A stretch of DNA of 64,000 bases, from positions 558,001 to 622,000 of the forward strand of contig CANKZM010000001.1 in NCBI GenBank assembly GCA_947488305.1. Direction: 5' to 3'. The notes beneath the pieces are model-generated. The model saw only the letters and a program-made list of their open reading frames with translations, had not been told where the DNA came from and did no database searches. This stretch comes from an uncultured Roseobacter sp. (lineage in GTDB: Bacteria > Pseudomonadota > Alphaproteobacteria > Rhodobacterales > Rhodobacteraceae). Made by a program: the position numbers and the translations under genes. This document shows, piece after piece, positions 16,291-25,066 of this stretch (within the stretch, counting starts at the first letter, position 1; the number at the start of each line of letters is the position of its first letter).

Positions 16291-18651
16291 ATGCCGAAGG
16301 ACAGTGGCATTGGTGCAAGCTCAAAGCGCCGCGAAGACATCCGGTTTCTGACCGGAGCCGGAAATTATACGGACGACATCAATATCCGCGGGCAGGCGCA
16401 TGTCTATTTCTTGCGGTCCGATGTGGCTCATGGAACGATTGCCAAGATCGACACCTCAGCGGCCGAAGGCATGCCTGGCGTTGTAAGAGTTTTCACCGGC
16501 GCAGATTTTGAGGCGATTGGTGGTATGCCCTGCGGGTGGCAGGTCACGGACCGTCATGGTCAACCGATGCAGGAGCCGAAACACCCTGTTCTGGCCCATG
16601 TAAAAGTGCGCCATGTGGGCGAACCGGTTGCAGCCGTTGTCGCCGAGACACTGGAACAGGCCCGCGATGCTGCGGAGGCCATTGATCTTGAGATCAACGC
16701 CCTGCCAGCGGTTGTCGATATGAAGAGCGCGGTCACAGACGGTGCCCCCAAGGTGCACGATGATCTGACATCCAACCTCTGCTACGATTGGGGTTTCGTC
16801 GAGGAAAACCGCGAGGCGGTGAACGAGGCCTTTGACAAGGCAGCACATGTCACAACGCTCGAACTGGTGAACAATCGTCTGGTTGCAAACCCGATGGAGC
16901 CGCGCGTAGCCGTGGGCGACTACGCCCGTGGCACCGATGAACACACGCTCTATACCACGTCGCAAAACCCGCATGTGATCCGCCTTTTGATGGGCGCCTT
17001 TGTGCTAGGCATTCCGGAACATAAATTGCGTGTCGTAGCACCAGATGTCGGCGGTGGTTTCGGCACCAAAATCTTCCACTACCAGGAAGAGGCCTTCTGC
17101 ACATTTGCCGCCAAGGCCTGCAACCGGCCGGTCAAGTGGACCTCAAGCCGGACCGAGGCTTTCATGTCCGACGCACATGGTCGGGACCACGTCACGAAGA
17201 TTGAACTGGCGTTGGATGCAGACAACAACTTTGCTGCGATCCGTACGGAAACCTTTGCGAATATGGGGGCTTATCTGTCGACCTTTGCGCCTTCTGTTCC
17301 CACATGGCTGCACGGCACATTGATGGCAGGCAACTACAAGACACCGCTGATCTACGTGAACGTCAAAGCAGTCTTTACGAACACGGTACCTGTCGACGCC
17401 TATCGTGGTGCCGGACGGCCTGAAGCTACATTCCAGCTTGAGCGGGTCATCGATAAGGCGGCGCGCGAACTGGGTGTGGATCCGATTGCGCTGCGGCGGC
17501 AGAATTTTGTCACCGAGTTCCCCTATGCCACACCGGTTGCCGTCGAATACGATACAGGTGACTACGTGGCCACGATGGACAAGCTTGAAGAAATGGCGGA
17601 CCTCTCCGGCTTTGATGCGCGTCGCAAGGAAAGCGAAGCGCGTGGTAAGCTGCGCGGTCTTGGTGTGAACTGCTACATCGAGGCGTGTGGTATTGCGCCG
17701 TCGAACCTCGTCGGGCAACTCGGAGCGCGCGCTGGTCTTTACGAATCCGCCACCGTGCGTGTGAATGCCACAGGCGGGCTGGTTGTCATGACCGGATCAC
17801 ATAGTCATGGGCAGGGGCATGAAACGGCATTCCCACAGGTGATCGCAGAGATGATCGGCATTGACGAAAGCATGATCGAGATCGTGCATGGCGACACGGC
17901 CAATACGCCGATGGGTATGGGCACCTACGGGTCGCGTAGCCTCGCGGTCGGCGGATCGGCCATGGTTCGAGCCACCGAGAAGATCATCGCGAAAGCAACC
18001 AAGATCGCCAGTCACCTGCTGGAAGCCTCCGAAAGCGACATTGAGCTCAAGGATGGTGCCTTCAGCGTGGCCGGTACGGATAAATCCGTGGCCTGGGGGG
18101 ATGTGACGCTCGCGGCCTACGTGCCGCACAACTACCCGCTGGAAGACCTTGAACCGGGGTTGGAGGAGACAGCGTTCTACGATCCGTCGAACTTCACCTA
18201 TCCCTCGGGGGCCTATGCCTGCGAAGTGGAGGTTGATCCCGACACAGGTAAGGTCAGTATCGAAGCCTTCACCGCCGTCGATGACTTTGGCAATGTGGTC
18301 AACCCAATGATCGTGACCGGTCAGGTCCATGGTGGCATCGCGCAAGGGATCGGTCAGGCGCTTTTGGAAAACTGCGCTTACGACGAAAACGGCCAACTGC
18401 TCAGCGCATCCTATATGGATTACGCAATGCCACGGGCCGATGACCTGCCGATGTTCGCGGTTGATCATTCCTGCCAGACGCCCTGCACGCACAATCCGCT
18501 TGGGGTTAAGGGCTGTGGCGAAGCGGGGGCCATCGGCTCACCACCATCGGTGGTCAATGCTGTGGTCGATGCGCTCCAGTCCGCAGGCAAGGACGTGACG
18601 CACATCGATATGCCGCTTTCACCGGCGCGGGTTTGGGCTGCGATGCAATAA
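16291..18651 (+). CDS. coxL: Molybdenum hydroxylase large subunit, form II CoxL type
   Basis: The 786-residue molybdopterin-cytosine-dinucleotide subunit. The active-site loop reads AYRGAGR (370-376), the form II signature; true high-affinity form I CO dehydrogenases carry AYxCSFR with the Cu-binding cysteine, which is absent here. The catalytic glutamate is in GCGEAGAIG (Glu 744), and the Q-loop GGGFGTK is at about 255-260. The gene order S-L-M also matches form II. CO oxidation is therefore doubtful; an aldehyde, aromatic or other hydroxylation substrate is more likely, though some form II enzymes have been reported to act on CO. GGAGGA lies upstream of ATG 16291. Confidence 0.93.
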   Translation: MPKDSGIGASSKRREDIRFLTGAGNYTDDINIRGQAHVYFLRSDVAHGTIAKIDTSAAEGMPGVVRVFTGADFEAIGGMPCGWQVTDRHGQPMQEPKHPVLAHVKVRHVGEPVAAVVAETLEQARDAAEAIDLEINALPAVVDMKSAVTDGAPKVHDDLTSNLCYDWGFVEENREAVNEAFDKAAHVTTLELVNNRLVANPMEPRVAVGDYARGTDEHTLYTTSQNPHVIRLLMGAFVLGIPEHKLRVVAPDVGGGFGTKIFHYQEEAFCTFAAKACNRPVKWTSSRTEAFMSDAHGRDHVTKIELALDADNNFAAIRTETFANMGAYLSTFAPSVPTWLHGTLMAGNYKTPLIYVNVKAVFTNTVPVDAYRGAGRPEATFQLERVIDKAARELGVDPIALRRQNFVTEFPYATPVAVEYDTGDYVATMDKLEEMADLSGFDARRKESEARGKLRGLGVNCYIEACGIAPSNLVGQLGARAGLYESATVRVNATGGLVVMTGSHSHGQGHETAFPQVIAEMIGIDESMIEIVHGDTANTPMGMGTYGSRSLAVGGSAMVRATEKIIAKATKIASHLLEASESDIELKDGAFSVAGTDKSVAWGDVTLAAYVPHNYPLEDLEPGLEETAFYDPSNFTYPSGAYACEVEVDPDTGKVSIEAFTAVDDFGNVVNPMIVTGQVHGGIAQGIGQALLENCAYDENGQLLSASYMDYAMPRADDLPMFAVDHSCQTPCTHNPLGVKGCGEAGAIGSPPSVVNAVVDALQSAGKDVTHIDMPLSPARVWAAMQ

Positions 18652-18657
18652 CGGGTT

Positions 18658-18677
18658 TGCGGAGGACCTCCTCCGCA
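18658..18677 (+). promoter_or_regulatory. Intercistronic hairpin after coxL
   Basis: Almost complete inverted repeat TGCGGAGGA-CC-TCCTCCGCA, 6 bases after the coxL stop and before coxM. It could form a very stable hairpin that tunes coxM levels or protects coxSL mRNA from 3' decay. Confidence 0.5.
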
Positions 18678-18739
18678 CTTCCCGACAGTTTTTAGGTCAA
18701 AGAAGCCCTTGGGCGCTTGGACTTTGGAAAGGAAAGACG

Positions 18740-19531
18740 ATGTATAACTTTGATGTGGAGATGCCGACTTCCATAGCGGATGCAGTCGCGGCTCTGGGCA
18801 AGGAAGATGCTCAGGCTTTGGGCGGCGGGCAAACACTGATCCCGACACTGAAACAGCGGCTGGCCAGCCCCTCTGTGCTGGTAAGCCTCAGCGGGATTTC
18901 GGAAATGCAGGGGGTGTGCAAAGGTGACGACGGCAAACTATGTGTCGGTGGTGCAACGACGCACGCCACAGTAGCACGCGACGCTGCCAGCAGTTTCCCT
19001 GGCCTTGCGGGGCTCGCAAGCCATATCGGCGATCCGGCGGTTCGCAACCGGGGCACAATTGGTGGCAGCCTTGCCAACAATGACCCTTCTGCTTGCTACC
19101 CGGCGGCGGCCTTGGGGGCGGGTGCTACGATTGTCACAAATGATCGCGAAATTGCGGCTGATGATTTCTTTCAGGGCATGTTTACGACGGACCTTGAAGA
19201 GGGTGAGATCATCACAGAGGTGCGCTTTCCGATCCCGGACGCTTCGAACTACCAGAAGTTCCTGCAGCCCGCCTCGCGTTTCGCGCTGGTCGGCGTTTTC
19301 GTAGCGAAGTTCTCGGATGGTGTGCGGGTCGCTGTCACCGGGGCCAGCAATGATGGCGTTTTCCGGTGGAGCGAAGCGGAAGCTGCGCTCTCTGCGAATT
19401 TCTCTGCGAATGCGCTGGACGGGCTGACGGTGTCGGGTGACGACATGATCAACGATTTGCATGGTACCGGAGAGTACCGCGCGCATCTGGTCGGCGTCAT
19501 GACCAAACGTGCCGTGGCCGCGGCAGGATAA
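18740..19531 (+). CDS. coxM: Molybdenum hydroxylase medium FAD subunit (CoxM type)
   Basis: The 263-residue FAD-binding subunit that passes electrons from the Fe-S subunit to the acceptor. The two FAD motifs of the family are visible: ALGGGQTLIP (residues 26-35) and NRGTIGGSLANNDP (about 108-121). A CO dehydrogenase flavoprotein C-terminal domain follows. AAAGGAAAG lies before ATG 18740. Last structural gene of the cluster; coxD/E/G-type accessory genes are not present in the window. Confidence 0.93.
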   Translation: MYNFDVEMPTSIADAVAALGKEDAQALGGGQTLIPTLKQRLASPSVLVSLSGISEMQGVCKGDDGKLCVGGATTHATVARDAASSFPGLAGLASHIGDPAVRNRGTIGGSLANNDPSACYPAAALGAGATIVTNDREIAADDFFQGMFTTDLEEGEIITEVRFPIPDASNYQKFLQPASRFALVGVFVAKFSDGVRVAVTGASNDGVFRWSEAEAALSANFSANALDGLTVSGDDMINDLHGTGEYRAHLVGVMTKRAVAAAG

Positions 19532-19543
19532 ATTAAAGCAATA

Positions 19544-19574
19544 GGAGTGGCTTGGTCTTGGGTCTGGCCACTCC
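19544..19574 (+). terminator. Hairpin after coxM
   Basis: 8-bp stem GGAGTGGC / GCCACTCC with a 15-base loop, 13 bases after the coxM stop. The U-run is poor (GUCUACUU), so termination may be partial. It faces the convergent HisA-like gene. Confidence 0.5.
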
Positions 19575-19648
19575 GTCTACTTCCATTGGCACGGCAGACA
19601 GGCTGCTAATTCTGGGTGTTGGGACAATCACCGGTTCTGGTGCTGAGG

Positions 19649-20392
19649 TTAAATGAACTTGGCGCGCTCTTCCGGGACGGGTTTTGCGATTTCCAAAGCT
19701 TCGGAAAGATCGATGGTCTTGTCAAACAGGGCACGCCCGATCAAGGCACCAGACAGGTGCGGGACGTATTTCATACGCGACAGATCATCAAGGGACCCAG
19801 CCAATCCACGCGCGATCACGGGTGTTTTCGTTTCCGATGACAGCTGCGTGACAAGAGCAAGGCTGTCTTCGGATTCGTTCAGGTCAGCGTCGATATCCGT
19901 GATGATAAAGGCGGCGATGGGATCCTCGACGAATGATTTTAGTATCGACGCGGGTTCGAGTGCACTTTGCCCCCGCCACCCTTCACTGGCAACGCGGCCT
20001 TTATAAACGTCAACCGCGACGACGATCTGGCCGGGAAACGCCAATGCAGCTTGCTTGACAATGTCGGGCTGTTGAATGGCAAGCGTGCCAACCACGACGC
20101 GTCCCACTCCAGCGTCAATCCACTCTTCGATACGCTTGAGTGACCGAAATCCGCCGCCCAATTGGATCGAGGCGCTGGTGGTCCGAATGATCTCACGCAC
20201 CAGTTCTTCGTTGCGTTCATTGCCCTGTAAAGCGTCAAAATCGGTAATGTGGACCCATTCAGCGCCAGCCTGTGCAAATTCCTGCGCCTTTGCCAAAGGA
20301 TCGACATGCCAGATCTGAGGCTCTTCCAAACGACCTCGAAACAGGCTGACGCAGCGGCCGTCTAACAATTCAATCAGCGGATAGAGGATCAT
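19649..20392 (-). CDS. HisA/HisF-family TIM barrel, diverged paralogue
   Basis: A 247-residue half-symmetric TIM barrel clearly related to HisA (ProFAR isomerase): LIELLDGRCVSLFRG, ITDFDAL, LGGGFRS, VAVDVYKGRVASEGW and ALIGRALF occur in order. However, the general-base aspartate of HisA (IPA-x-D-L) is glutamate here (Glu 8), the TDIxxDG segment reads TDIDADLNE, and the second phosphate loop reads ARGLAG instead of xSGGV. Asp 128, equivalent to the general acid, is kept. The gene is not in a his cluster. It may have a different substrate or be a degenerate isomerase. Start ATG 20392; TTG at 20404 is an alternative. Confidence 0.8.
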   Translation of the reverse strand: MILYPLIELLDGRCVSLFRGRLEEPQIWHVDPLAKAQEFAQAGAEWVHITDFDALQGNERNEELVREIIRTTSASIQLGGGFRSLKRIEEWIDAGVGRVVVGTLAIQQPDIVKQAALAFPGQIVVAVDVYKGRVASEGWRGQSALEPASILKSFVEDPIAAFIITDIDADLNESEDSLALVTQLSSETKTPVIARGLAGSLDDLSRMKYVPHLSGALIGRALFDKTIDLSEALEIAKPVPEERAKFI

Positions 20393-20520
20393 GCCAGTCT
20401 CCAATCATAGGGGTTTGCTGCACGGTGCATTCAACCGTACGTAGATTCGGAGCGCGACGCATCCTTTGATACGACATTTCGCGATCTGGGAAAGACAGCC
20501 GCAAGACCACTCCACAGATA

Positions 20521-20548
20521 AAAAAAGCCCTCTCCGGGTGGAGAGGGC
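20521..20548 (-). terminator. Intrinsic terminator of infC
   Basis: 9-bp stem GCCCTCTCC / GGAGAGGGC with tetraloop GGGT, followed on the minus strand by six U residues (A-run 20521-20526). It lies 27 bases after the infC stop and faces the HisA-like gene. Confidence 0.9.
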
Positions 20549-20574
20549 GATTATATCCAGCGAGTGATCTTTGC

Positions 20575-21123
20575 TTACTTCGGCAAAGGTCCGATCAACA
20601 TGACCATTTGACGTCCTTCCATCTTTGGAAAGTTCTCTACCTTGCCATGGTCTTTGGTGTCTTCTGCAACACGTTCCAGAAGTTCGCGCCCAAGGTTCTG
20701 GTGCGCCATCTCACGTCCACGAAAGCGCAGGGTAATCTTCACCTTGTCGCCGTTTTCGAGGAATTTGAAGACATTCCGCATTTTTACATCGTAGTCATTG
20801 GTATCCGTATTGGGTCGGAATTTGACCTCTTTGATCTCAATGATCTTCTGTTTCTTGCGGGCTTCGCTCTCGCGCTTTTGCTGTTCGTATTTGAACTTGC
20901 CAAAATCCATGATCTTGCAAACGGGCGGATTGGCATTTGGCGAAATTTCAACAAGGTCCAGCCCGGCTTCGTCTGCCATCGCCATGGCGCGTTCTGGCGA
21001 GACAACGCCTACGTTTTCGCCGTCGGCTCCAATAAGGCGCACATCTGTGCCCCGGATCTTATCGTTCACGCGCGGGCCGGTATCTCTTTGTGGCGGCGCG
21101 TTATGTGGTCTGCGAGCGATGAT
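20575..21123 (-). CDS. infC: Translation initiation factor IF-3, probable AUC start
   Basis: IF-3 binds the 30S subunit, checks the start codon and initiator tRNA and prevents early 50S joining. N- and C-domain segments are complete ([47 protein letters not shown]). The first canonical start (GTG 21069) would cut off the conserved N-terminus [20 protein letters not shown], which is encoded in frame upstream. That upstream part contains no ATG, GTG or TTG; it begins with two ATC codons (21123, 21120) right behind GAAGGAAG. A rare AUC start is therefore proposed, in line with the AUU start used by E. coli infC for autoregulation. The resulting protein has 181-182 residues. Confidence 0.9.
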   Translation of the reverse strand: MIARRPHNAPPQRDTGPRVNDKIRGTDVRLIGADGENVGVVSPERAMAMADEAGLDLVEISPNANPPVCKIMDFGKFKYEQQKRESEARKKQKIIEIKEVKFRPNTDTNDYDVKMRNVFKFLENGDKVKITLRFRGREMAHQNLGRELLERVAEDTKDHGKVENFPKMEGRQMVMLIGPLPK

Positions 21124-21241
21124 AGTCTTCCTTCAATTGTTTATCGAAACTGCGCCCGCAAATTAAACGCGAGCGCCCCCCACTGCAAGCGCCAAAAGAG
21201 CGGCCAGACGTATGTGTTCGCCTGTTTTTACGGGCATTGGG

Positions 21242-21281
21242 AAAAAAAAGGAGCATGCAGGGTCTCGACCTGACGCTCCTT
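21242..21281 (-). terminator. Intrinsic terminator of fpr
   Basis: AAGGAGC / GCTCCTT outer stem enclosing a further pairing region, followed on the minus strand by eight U residues (A-run 21242-21249). It lies 20 bases after the fpr stop, upstream of the infC promoter region. Confidence 0.85.
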
Positions 21282-21301
21282 CGGGATTCTGAGTGACGTT
21301 C

Positions 21302-22150
21302 TTAATCGAGGAACGCCTTTTCAACGACATATTGGGCCGGTTTTGAATTGGCGCCTTCTTCCAGCCCGTACTCCTCCAGCATTTCCTTAAGCTCGAGATT
21401 AAACGCCAGATTGCCGCAGATCATCGCCCGATCCGTTTCGGGCGACAGAGGGGCCACGTCAAGGTCCTTATACACTTCGCCAGACCGCATCAGGTCGGTG
21501 ATCCGACCCATCTTCGCGCTCTCTTCGCGTGTCGTGGTGGGGTAGTATTTGATTTTCTTCCAGAACCCTTCGCCGATCACCTCGTTGAGCAACTCGTCAT
21601 GCTTGAGCGCCTCGATCAGCTCGGCCCCATAGGCCAGTTCGCCCGCTTCGCGGCAGGTATGGGTTATGATGACTTCGTCATAGTCCTCGTAGGTTTGCGG
21701 CTCCCGCAGTAGCGAGGCAAAGGGCGCAAAGCCCGTGCCAGTGGCGAAGAACCAGATGCGCTTGCCCGGAAGCAATGCGTCGTGCACCAAAGTGCCGACG
21801 GGTTTGGGTCGCAAAATGATTTCTTCACCGGGCTGGATGTGCTGTAGTTTTGACGTAAGCGGCCCGTCCTGAACCTTGATCGAGTAGAATTCCAACTCTT
21901 CATCCCAGGACGGAGAGGCAATGGAATATGCCCGCAAGAGCGGTTTTTGCTTGCCTGTTTTAGGGTCCGGCTCGCCCATCAGTCCGATCATCACGAATTC
22001 GCCGGAGCGGAACCGCAGAGAGGCAGGGCGGGTTACCCGAAAGGAAAACAGACGATCTGTCCAGTGTTTGACGTGGGTGACCGTCTGCGCGTCGGGCAGG
22101 GTTGGCACCTTGGTAGCGGATTGTTGGTTCACGGCGGAATGCTCGGTCAT
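21302..22150 (-). CDS. fpr: Ferredoxin-NADP(+) reductase
   Basis: FAD enzyme exchanging electrons between NADPH and ferredoxin or flavodoxin, 282 residues. The FAD-binding RAYSIASP (about residues 74-81), the NADP-binding GTGFAPFASL (about 137-146) and the C-terminal YVVEKAFLD are those of the bacterial subclass. It lies directly downstream of the sulfite assimilation operon on the same strand (81-bp gap), which fits a role as electron source for the ferredoxin-type sulfite reductase; it may also serve stress defence. Own terminator downstream. Confidence 0.94.
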   Translation of the reverse strand: MTEHSAVNQQSATKVPTLPDAQTVTHVKHWTDRLFSFRVTRPASLRFRSGEFVMIGLMGEPDPKTGKQKPLLRAYSIASPSWDEELEFYSIKVQDGPLTSKLQHIQPGEEIILRPKPVGTLVHDALLPGKRIWFFATGTGFAPFASLLREPQTYEDYDEVIITHTCREAGELAYGAELIEALKHDELLNEVIGEGFWKKIKYYPTTTREESAKMGRITDLMRSGEVYKDLDVAPLSPETDRAMICGNLAFNLELKEMLEEYGLEEGANSKPAQYVVEKAFLD

Positions 22151-22231
22151 AATGTGTCAACGCAGGCTTACACCTGCGTGTCCCTTTTTGGAAGCTGATT
22201 GTGAGTTAGGAAAGAGGACGCATTGCCGCGT

Positions 22232-22645
22232 TTAAGCGGGCGTGCGCCCCCGAAGCCGATTCTGATAGTCGTTGTCCTGCCAGTTGGCACGGAATTGCCA
22301 TTGGTCCTCTGGTTGGCGTTTGGCAAGTGAGGCGTCGATCTCGACCTCATCAAAGCCGGAGCGGCGCGCCATCGCATATTGATCCGCGAGCACATGGCCT
22401 TTGGCCCGTAGCCGTCCGGTGTAACCGCGCAACCGCAACGCCCGCGCAATGGTGAAACCACGCCCATCGGCTGAAGAAGGAAAGTCCACACGGATCATGC
22501 GCAATCCCGCGCATAGAGGAACATCTTCCGGGTGGGCATCTGAGGGGACATCCAGCGCATCAGCGTCATTGGCAGCCCCAAGCGCCACATACCCTTCGGT
22601 CCAATCGTCCTCCGAAAACCCTTGGTCGTTTACAATTACTGTCAT
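22232..22645 (-). CDS. DUF934 protein of the sulfite assimilation operon
   Basis: A 137-residue acidic protein with the DUF934 core (IRVDFPSSADGRGFTIARALR, then GYTGRLRAKGHVLADQYAMARRSGFDEVEI). No cysteine-based cluster site. The family is regularly found next to cysH/cysI in proteobacteria, and its biochemical function is not established to my knowledge; an accessory role in sulfite or APS reduction is likely from context. Start ATG 22645 overlaps the cysH stop (ATGA). Confidence 0.85.
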   Translation of the reverse strand: MTVIVNDQGFSEDDWTEGYVALGAANDADALDVPSDAHPEDVPLCAGLRMIRVDFPSSADGRGFTIARALRLRGYTGRLRAKGHVLADQYAMARRSGFDEVEIDASLAKRQPEDQWQFRANWQDNDYQNRLRGRTPA

Positions 22646-23412
22646 TTGATTTCTCCAGTCCGAACCATTTTGCCATTCACAAAATGAATGCCGCATTCAT
22701 CTTTTTCTGTGTTTCTCCAACGTCCTGCGCGAATATCTTCACCCTCACGTACGGGTGAGGTGCAAGGCGCACAGCCAATAGAGGGAAAGCCCCTGGCCAC
22801 GAGGGGGTGCCGTGGCAGGCGGTTTTCATCGATGTAGTCCGCAACATCCTGCGGTGTCCAATAGGCCAAGGGGTTTACCTTGATCCGGCCCGTCTCGGCT
22901 TCGACTTCGAAGAACTCCAATTGAGCCCTCGTGCCCGACTGAAACCTCTTTCGACCTGTAAACCATCCATTTGAGCCGTTTAGAGCGGCTTGCAAAGGCG
23001 CGGTCTTTCGCAACGCGCAGCAGGCATCGGGATTGGATCTGTGCAGCGTTCGGTCCGGATCTTTTTGATCGGCCTCAAGACTTCGCAGAATACGCAGGTT
23101 TCGCAAACCCAGTCGTTCAGCAACTTCCTGTTGGTAGACAAGCGTTTCGGTGAACAGCATCTCGGTATCGATGAAGATGACGGGAATATCGCGATCTACC
23201 ATCGCTGCCAGATGGAGCAATGCAACGGATTCGGCGCCAAAACTGGACACCAGGCGTATTGGGGTGATCTCCTTCAAGGCAAGGCGGATCACATCCGTCG
23301 CGCTATGATGACGCATGCGGGCATTCAGCTCATCCACCAACTCCAGAAGTGCATCCGGCGGAGCAACCGACGAAGCGCCAGTTGCCTCTGGCCGTGGATC
23401 GTCAAGCGGCAT
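22642..23412 (-). CDS. cysH: Assimilatory adenylylsulfate (APS) reductase
   Basis: Reduces activated sulfate to sulfite using thioredoxin or a similar donor. The 256-residue protein carries Cys 131-132 and Cys 214/217 (CC...CxxC), the ligands of the [4Fe-4S] cluster found in APS-using enzymes, so APS rather than PAPS is the expected substrate. The PP-loop-like SSFGAES (56-62) and the catalytic ECGIH (Cys 240) near the C-terminus are present. Start ATG 23412 overlaps the 3' end of cysI by 11 bases; a longer frame to 23502 lies wholly inside cysI. Confidence 0.94.
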   Translation of the reverse strand: MPLDDPRPEATGASSVAPPDALLELVDELNARMRHHSATDVIRLALKEITPIRLVSSFGAESVALLHLAAMVDRDIPVIFIDTEMLFTETLVYQQEVAERLGLRNLRILRSLEADQKDPDRTLHRSNPDACCALRKTAPLQAALNGSNGWFTGRKRFQSGTRAQLEFFEVEAETGRIKVNPLAYWTPQDVADYIDENRLPRHPLVARGFPSIGCAPCTSPVREGEDIRAGRWRNTEKDECGIHFVNGKMVRTGEIK

Positions 23413-25066
23413 TGGCTCGCGCCTCGGGGTAGAGAATGGCTTTGAACGGGGCAAGGCCGACCCGGCGATAGGTTTGCAAAAACGTCTCGGACGGCTCCGC
23501 ACGCAGGTCCAGATATCCCAGCACCAAGCGTTCTATGGCAGGAATGATCTCGTCTGCGGAGAATCCAGGCCCGACACGTTCGCCAATGCTTGCAGTCTCC
23601 GTCCCGTCGCCTCCTAGGGTGATCTGGTAGTTTTCTACACCAGCACGGTCGAGCCCAAGAATGCCGATGTGCCCCACATGGTGGTGACCACAGGCGTTGA
23701 TGCACCCGGATATCTTAATCTTGAGTGGGCCTACGTCATGTTCAAGCTTCAGCTCATCGAACCGCTTCGCGATATCCTGAGCAATCGGGATCGAGCGGGC
23801 CGTTGCCAGCGCGCAGTAGTCCATCCCCGGGCAGGCGATGATGTCGGAGATCAGGCCCAAGTTCGCCGTGCCAAGCCCTTCGGCGCGCAAAGCGGAATAG
23901 ATCGAGGGCAGATCGCTCTTGTGCACATGGGGCAGGATCACGTTCTGCTCGTGGCTGATGCGCAATTCGTCATGGCCATAGCGTTTGGCGAGGTCAGCCA
24001 TCAGGCGCATCTGTGCCGAGGAGGCGTCCCCCGGTGTCGCGCCATGGGCCTTGAGGCTGATCGTCACGATCGCATATCCGGGCACCCTGTGCTCGGACAG
24101 GTTGGTATCGGCCCAAGAGCGGAATGCGGGGTAGTGGCGTCGCGCGTCTTCGTAGTCCGTGACCGCTTCGTCGCGGAAAGCGGGCGGGGCGAAATCCGCC
24201 TCGATCCCGGCGAGCAACTCCTGATCGACACCCGTGAATTGCGGGCGGATCAGGGCAAAGCGCTCCTCGACACGGGCGCGGATGTCGTCGAGCCCGTTTT
24301 CATGCACGGTGATCTTGATCCGCGCCTTGTACTTGTTGTCGCGCCGTCCAAGCACATTGTAGACGCTGACGATGGCTTCGAGATAGGGCAGCAGGTCTTC
24401 GCGCGGCAGGAAGTCGCGCAGCACCTTGCCGATCATCGGCGTGCGGCCAAGACCGCCGCCGACGATGACCTCGAACCCCTGTTCGCCGTCGCGCTCGACC
24501 ATCCGCAGGCCAATGTCATGGGCCTTGGTCACGGCGCGGTCGTTGGGGCTGCCGGTCACAGCGACCTTGAACTTGCGGGGCAGGAACTGGAATTCGGGAT
24601 GGTCCGTGGACCACTGGCGAATGAGTTCGGCCACGGGACGCGGATCGGCGATTTCATCGGCGGCAGCCCCGGCGAAATGGTCTGCGGTCACATTGCGGAT
24701 GGTATTGCCGGAGGTCTGGATCGCGTGCATCTGCACCTCGGCAAGCGCGTCCAGCATATCCGGCACGTCGCGCAGCTGCGGCCAGTTGTATTGGATGTTC
24801 TGGCGGGTGGTGAAATGGCCGTAACCCTTGTCCCACCGGTCGGCGATATCCGCGAGCCGGTGCATCTGGCGGCTGTTGAGCGTTCCATAGGGGATCGCCA
24901 CGCGCAGCATATAGGCATGCAGTTGCAGGTAGAGCCCGTTCATCAATCGCAGCGGTTTGAATTCATCCTCGGTCAATGACCCGTCTACACGGCGTTCGAC
25001 CTGAGACCGGAACTGCGCATTGCGCTCTTTGACGAAGGCCGCGTCGAAATCGGTGTAGTTATACAT
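23402..25066 (-). CDS. cysI: Sulfite reductase (ferredoxin-type, hemoprotein)
   Basis: Six-electron reduction of sulfite to sulfide. The 554-residue protein has the two-fold nitrite/sulfite reductase architecture, and the siroheme-[4Fe-4S] cluster ligands are Cys 412 and 418 (ACPGMDYC) and Cys 455 and 459 (GCINACGHH). A conserved Arg/Lys sulfite-binding region is visible (FTTRQNIQ; GSPNDR). No flavoprotein subunit gene (cysJ) is present, so electrons probably arrive from ferredoxin via Fpr. The start overlaps DUF2849 by 8 bases, showing tight operon organisation. Confidence 0.93.
   Translation of the reverse strand: MYNYTDFDAAFVKERNAQFRSQVERRVDGSLTEDEFKPLRLMNGLYLQLHAYMLRVAIPYGTLNSRQMHRLADIADRWDKGYGHFTTRQNIQYNWPQLRDVPDMLDALAEVQMHAIQTSGNTIRNVTADHFAGAAADEIADPRPVAELIRQWSTDHPEFQFLPRKFKVAVTGSPNDRAVTKAHDIGLRMVERDGEQGFEVIVGGGLGRTPMIGKVLRDFLPREDLLPYLEAIVSVYNVLGRRDNKYKARIKITVHENGLDDIRARVEERFALIRPQFTGVDQELLAGIEADFAPPAFRDEAVTDYEDARRHYPAFRSWADTNLSEHRVPGYAIVTISLKAHGATPGDASSAQMRLMADLAKRYGHDELRISHEQNVILPHVHKSDLPSIYSALRAEGLGTANLGLISDIIACPGMDYCALATARSIPIAQDIAKRFDELKLEHDVGPLKIKISGCINACGHHHVGHIGILGLDRAGVENYQITLGGDGTETASIGERVGPGFSADEIIPAIERLVLGYLDLRAEPSETFLQTYRRVGLAPFKAILYPEARANAA

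Noticed and set aside
23669-24979. Long open frame of 436 codons on the plus strand
   Set aside because: It is antisense to the cysI gene, whose siroheme and cluster motifs are unmistakable; the frame has no recognisable domain.
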